From positions 1 to 9,381 of the forward strand of contig PFPJ01000061.1 in NCBI GenBank assembly GCA_002792995.1: a stretch of 9,381 bases of DNA. The letters run 5' to 3'. The translations under genes and the position numbers were made by a program. Positions within the stretch are counted from its first letter, which is position 1, and the number at the start of each line of letters is the position of its first letter. This document shows positions 6,728 to 9,381 of this stretch, one piece after another. Source of the DNA: Candidatus Magasanikbacteria bacterium CG_4_10_14_0_2_um_filter_41_10 (lineage in GTDB: Bacteria > Patescibacteriota > Patescibacteriia > Magasanikbacterales > UBA922). The notes under the pieces were generated by a model. It did not search any database, was not told where the DNA came from, and was given only the letters and a program-made list of their open reading frames with translations.

Positions 6728-6750
6728 GAGTGCTAGTATTATACCATAAT
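6721..6750 (+). promoter_or_regulatory. Weak candidate divergent promoter for the glycosyltransferase operon
   Basis: TTGTCA (6721-6726) and CATAAT (6745-6750) are separated by 18 nt and would start transcription only a few bases before ATG 6762, giving a very short leader. TTGATT (6711-6716) with TAGTAT (6734-6739), spacing 17, is an alternative. Neither is strong. The region must carry a + strand promoter because the upstream gene is divergent, but which boxes are used cannot be decided by eye. Confidence 0.35.
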
Positions 6751-6761
6751 TTTGCCAAGCT

Positions 6762-7520
6762 ATGCAGAAAATGCTCGGTGTCAGAATTGACCCATACACA
6801 AAAAAAGAGGTCCTGGAAAAAGCAAAAGCGTGGCTATCAGGCAATACCACACATTCTCTCTACACACCAAATCCAGAGATGCTTGTTGAGGCGCATAAAT
6901 ATCCGGTCTTCAAAGAAATACTGAATAGAGGGGATATGAATGTCTGTGATGGTGCTGGTATTGCACTCATGAGTGGAGGAGCGTACGCTCGTTTTCCTGG
7001 GGCAGATCTTATGTTGGCACTTTGTGAACTTGCTGAAAGCCAAGGAAGCTCAATCTATCTTCTCGGTGGTGGTAATAGAGTAGCAAAAAACGCAAAAATC
7101 TTTTTGAAGAGCAAATTTCCTTCACTGAGTATAAAAGGTGTTCATGCTGGTCCACGTGTAGAAAGACGTACATCTGGACAAGCTCCACTCTGTAAAGTGA
7201 TCTCTGATGACCATGAAAAATTGCTTGCAGAAATTGCTATGGCAAAACCAGATATTCTCTTCGTAGCGTTTGGTCATGTGAAGCAAGAGTGGTGGATAGA
7301 TACGTTCATGTCAGAACTTCCTGGCGTGAAGATTGTGATGGGAGTGGGAGGATCATTCGACTTTCTTGCAGGAACTGTTTCCCGAGCACCAAAATTGTTC
7401 AGAATAATTGGGATTGAATGGTTGTGGCGATTAATACAACAGCCACGTAGATTCAAACGTATATTTACTGCAATTTTCATTTTTCCATTCCTTGTACTCA
7501 AATCCTATGTTATCAAATAG
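6762..7520 (+). CDS. WecG/TagA/CpsF-family (GT26) glycosyltransferase
   Basis: This 252-residue enzyme belongs to the family that transfers an N-acetylmannosamine-type sugar from a UDP donor to a lipid-linked acceptor in making teichoic acid linkage units, enterobacterial common antigen or exopolysaccharide. Visible family motifs are TPNPEML (T35, N37), CDGAGIAL with the probable catalytic D63, RFPGADLM (77-84), LLGGG (100-104), LFVAFGHVKQEWWI (Q175) and MGVGGSFDFLAGTVSRAP followed by EWLWRL. The basic, hydrophobic C-terminus (about 225-252) fits the membrane-binding appendage. The usual PKQE motif reads VKQE, and residues about 130-150 form a longer, basic connector than I expect for the family. 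ATG 6771 (Met4) is an alternative start. The precise sugar and acceptor cannot be told. Confidence 0.9.
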   Translation: MQKMLGVRIDPYTKKEVLEKAKAWLSGNTTHSLYTPNPEMLVEAHKYPVFKEILNRGDMNVCDGAGIALMSGGAYARFPGADLMLALCELAESQGSSIYLLGGGNRVAKNAKIFLKSKFPSLSIKGVHAGPRVERRTSGQAPLCKVISDDHEKLLAEIAMAKPDILFVAFGHVKQEWWIDTFMSELPGVKIVMGVGGSFDFLAGTVSRAPKLFRIIGIEWLWRLIQQPRRFKRIFTAIFIFPFLVLKSYVIK

Positions 7521-8265
7521 CGCAAGCACATTACTCAGAAAACTGAGCCAAAAGAAATTCAGAAAAGAATTCGGTCTTTTTGTTGTGGAAGGAAAAAAGG
7601 GGGTGCAGGAGGCACTCGACAATGCAGATGTTCAACTCATCGTTGTAGAGGAAAGCGCTATTGATAGTGATATGGGAATCATTATCAGCTATGCAGAAAA
7701 AACAGATATTCCCGTTGAACGAGCAAACAAGCGGGAAGTCACAACAATAAAACAAACAGAAACATTTCCCGGTGTCATGGCAGTAGTAAGTATGTCAGAA
7801 TCTTCACTCGATGAAATGGTGGACGAGGAAACTATCATTATTCTGGATCGAGTAAATGACCCTGGCAATCTTGGCACGATTATCCGGACAGCCGATTGGT
7901 TTGGTGTACATGCGATCATCCTTTCGGAAGGTTCTGTGGATCCCTACAATGAAAAAGTAGTCAGAAGTACAATGGGATCGATCTTTCGCACCAACATCTA
8001 TCAATCTGAATATATTCTAGATACAGTTGAATTTTTGAAGAATAATGGGTACAGTATAGCAGTTCTTGATATGGAGGGAGATAACATCACTCAGTTTCAC
8101 GCAAAGAAAAAACAAGTCTTGTTGTTTGGGTCAGAATCTCATGGTGTGTCAGAAAAACTACTTCCATTGGTAGATCACGCCTACACTATTGCGGGGACCG
8201 GACAGGCTGAATCACTAAATCTTGCTATTTCAGTAGGGATCTCGTTGCATCAAATAAATATGTAG
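7507..8265 (+). CDS. TrmH/SpoU-family RNA 2'-O-ribose methyltransferase
   Basis: This 252-residue protein (counted from ATG 7507) has the SPOUT knot motifs in order: DRVNDPGNLGTIIRTADWFG (motif 1, with N121 and R127), RSTMGSIFR, LLFGSESHGVS (motif 2, E210) and AGTGQAESLNLAIS (motif 3, N238). These bind S-adenosylmethionine and methylate a ribose 2'-OH in rRNA or tRNA. The N-terminal ~95 residues (FGLFVVEGKKGVQEAL onward) resemble the SpoU substrate-binding domain of RlmB- and TsnR-like enzymes, so 23S rRNA is a likely target, though the nucleotide cannot be assigned. An in-frame TTG at 7492 would add five residues; the ATG, overlapping the previous gene by 14 nt, is preferred. gltX begins 2 nt after its stop. 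Confidence 0.93.
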   Translation: MLSNSASTLLRKLSQKKFRKEFGLFVVEGKKGVQEALDNADVQLIVVEESAIDSDMGIIISYAEKTDIPVERANKREVTTIKQTETFPGVMAVVSMSESSLDEMVDEETIIILDRVNDPGNLGTIIRTADWFGVHAIILSEGSVDPYNEKVVRSTMGSIFRTNIYQSEYILDTVEFLKNNGYSIAVLDMEGDNITQFHAKKKQVLLFGSESHGVSEKLLPLVDHAYTIAGTGQAESLNLAISVGISLHQINM

Positions 8266-8267
8266 GT

Positions 8268-9381
8268 ATGAAAAAAATACGAACTCGCATTCCACCAAGT
8301 CCAACCGGTATGTTCCATGTCGGATCGCTCCGAACAGCTCTTTTTGATTATCTCTATGCAAAAAAAGAAGGTGGTGATTTTCTGCTTCGCATCGAAGATA
8401 CTGATAGAGAACGGCTCGTTGAAGGAGCCACAGAGAATATCGTCGAGTCACTCTATTGGGCACACATCCCACCAGACGAAGGTGTTATGTTGAATGATAC
8501 GAATGAAATTTCGCAATCGGGTACTCTGGGTCCGTATATCCAGTCAGAACGTCTCGATATTTATAAAACATACAGCGATCAGTTGATAAAACAGGGGCAT
8601 GCGTATTATTGTTTTTGTACAAAAGAACGATTGGACGATTTGAGAAAGACGCAAGAAATCAATAAGCAACCAACAGGATATGACGGTCAGTGCAAAACAC
8701 TGTCAAAAAAAATTGTCCAAGAAAAAATTGATACGGGTACCTCCTATGTTGTTCGACTCAACATGCCCGATGAAGGTGTCACAACATGGAATGATATGGT
8801 GCGTGGCGAAGTTTCTTTTGAAAACAAGCTCATTGATGATCAAGTACTGATGAAAGCTGACGGATTTCCCACCTATCATTTGGCTGTCGTTGTTGACGAT
8901 CATTTGATGGAGATTACCCATGTCTTTCGAGGAGAAGAATGGCTCAGTTCTACCCCAAAACATATTGTTCTGTACACCATGTTTGGTTGGGATATTCCAG
9001 AATACGCTCACTTGTCTCTTCTCGTGAATGAACAAAAACAAAAACTCAGTAAACGCCATGGTGATGTATCTGTATTTGATTTTACAAAAAAAGGATATCT
9101 TCCCGAAGCAATGGTGAATTTTGTGGCATTTCTTGGCTGGAATCCAGGTACTGAGCAAGAAATATTTACCCTTGAAGAATTGGAAAATGCTTTTGACTTC
9201 AAGAATGTACATAAATCACCAGCCGTTTTTAACTACGAAAAACTTGATTGGTACAACAAAGAATGGATGAAAAAATTGTCGATTAAAGAACTTGCAAAAC
9301 GTGCATTGCCTTTTTTTGAAACACACGAAAACCTCGATACACAAAAACTTCAGGATACACCCTTTTTTGAAGGTGTTGTAA
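8268..9381 (+). CDS. gltX: Glutamyl-tRNA synthetase (3' end cut by window)
   Basis: The frame stays open from ATG 8268 to the window end, giving 371 residues of an enzyme normally about 460-500 long. It charges tRNA-Glu (or, in organisms using the amidotransferase route, also tRNA-Gln) with glutamate. Class I signatures are PPSPTGMFHVGSLRTALF, where HVGS (17-20) is the HIGH motif, and KLSKR (259-263), the KMSKS motif. LRIEDTDRERL (40-50) and YHLAVVVDDHLMEITHVFRG are characteristic of GluRS. C115-F-C117 and C142, with Y138, match the bacterial GluRS zinc site pattern. NFVAFLGWNPG marks the start of the anticodon-binding half. It lies 2 nt after the methyltransferase stop and is probably co-transcribed with it. 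The three C-terminal helical segments are missing only because the window ends. Confidence 0.97.
   Translation, partial: MKKIRTRIPPSPTGMFHVGSLRTALFDYLYAKKEGGDFLLRIEDTDRERLVEGATENIVESLYWAHIPPDEGVMLNDTNEISQSGTLGPYIQSERLDIYKTYSDQLIKQGHAYYCFCTKERLDDLRKTQEINKQPTGYDGQCKTLSKKIVQEKIDTGTSYVVRLNMPDEGVTTWNDMVRGEVSFENKLIDDQVLMKADGFPTYHLAVVVDDHLMEITHVFRGEEWLSSTPKHIVLYTMFGWDIPEYAHLSLLVNEQKQKLSKRHGDVSVFDFTKKGYLPEAMVNFVAFLGWNPGTEQEIFTLEELENAFDFKNVHKSPAVFNYEKLDWYNKEWMKKLSIKELAKRALPFFETHENLDTQKLQDTPFFEGVV

Noticed and set aside
6710..6736. A second full CIRCE using GAGTGCTAG at 6728-6736
   Set aside because: The expected left arm nine bases upstream (6710-6718) reads ATTGATTTT, which does not match TTAGCACTC, so only a half-site exists.
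7492..7506. TTG at 7492 as start of the RNA methyltransferase
   Set aside because: It adds only five residues and needs a rarer start codon; ATG 7507 fits the family N-terminus.
8703..9212. A 169-residue open frame on the minus strand inside gltX
   Set aside because: It is antisense to strongly conserved GluRS sequence, shows no recognisable domain and has the composition expected of a reverse-frame shadow.

Overview
The window is ordinary bacterial chromosome, AT-rich and densely packed. It holds two transcription blocks on the + strand with a clpB gene on the - strand between them. UGA acts as a stop (sufU and sufC both end in TGA inside ATGA overlaps), so UGA-recoding lineages such as Gracilibacteria and Absconditabacteria are unlikely. 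No start codon is preceded by a convincing Shine-Dalgarno sequence. Together with the small single-domain proteins, a lone WecG/TagA enzyme and HrcA/CIRCE control of clpB, this is compatible with a Patescibacteria (Candidate Phyla Radiation) genome. That placement is an inference and no marker in the window proves it.

Region 1 (1-3936, + strand) is a SUF iron-sulfur cluster assembly locus: the 3' part of a SufD-like scaffold gene, sufS (cysteine desulfurase), sufU (zinc-type sulfur acceptor), sufC (ABC ATPase), a MIP18/DUF59 gene (SufT-like) and a small ferredoxin-like gene. SufS makes the persulfide, SufU accepts the sulfur, the SufB/C/D complex builds the cluster with ATP from SufC, SufT-like protein probably helps maturation or delivery, and the ferredoxin may supply electrons. 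sufU-sufC-sufT are coupled by ATGA overlaps. sufS and sufU are separated by 221 bp holding a 103-bp palindromic repeat and a 14-bp tandem array.

Region 2 (3977-6760) holds a bidirectional intrinsic terminator shared by the ferredoxin gene and clpB, then clpB itself (877 aa, - strand). clpB has a well-formed sigma70-type promoter, and a near-perfect CIRCE operator covers its expected transcription start, so HrcA repression with heat-shock induction is the obvious reading.

Region 3 (6762-9381, + strand) runs divergently from clpB: a WecG/TagA/CpsF-family glycosyltransferase, a TrmH/SpoU-family RNA 2'-O-methyltransferase overlapping it, and gltX (glutamyl-tRNA synthetase), which starts 2 nt after the methyltransferase and runs off the window end.

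I did not find a wholly new system. The points most worth a second look are the SUF variant (an IscU-length SufU paired with a SufU-adapted SufS, and a three-cysteine ferredoxin with an acidic tail), the palindromic repeat inside the suf locus, and the extended HrcA-like operator region at clpB.
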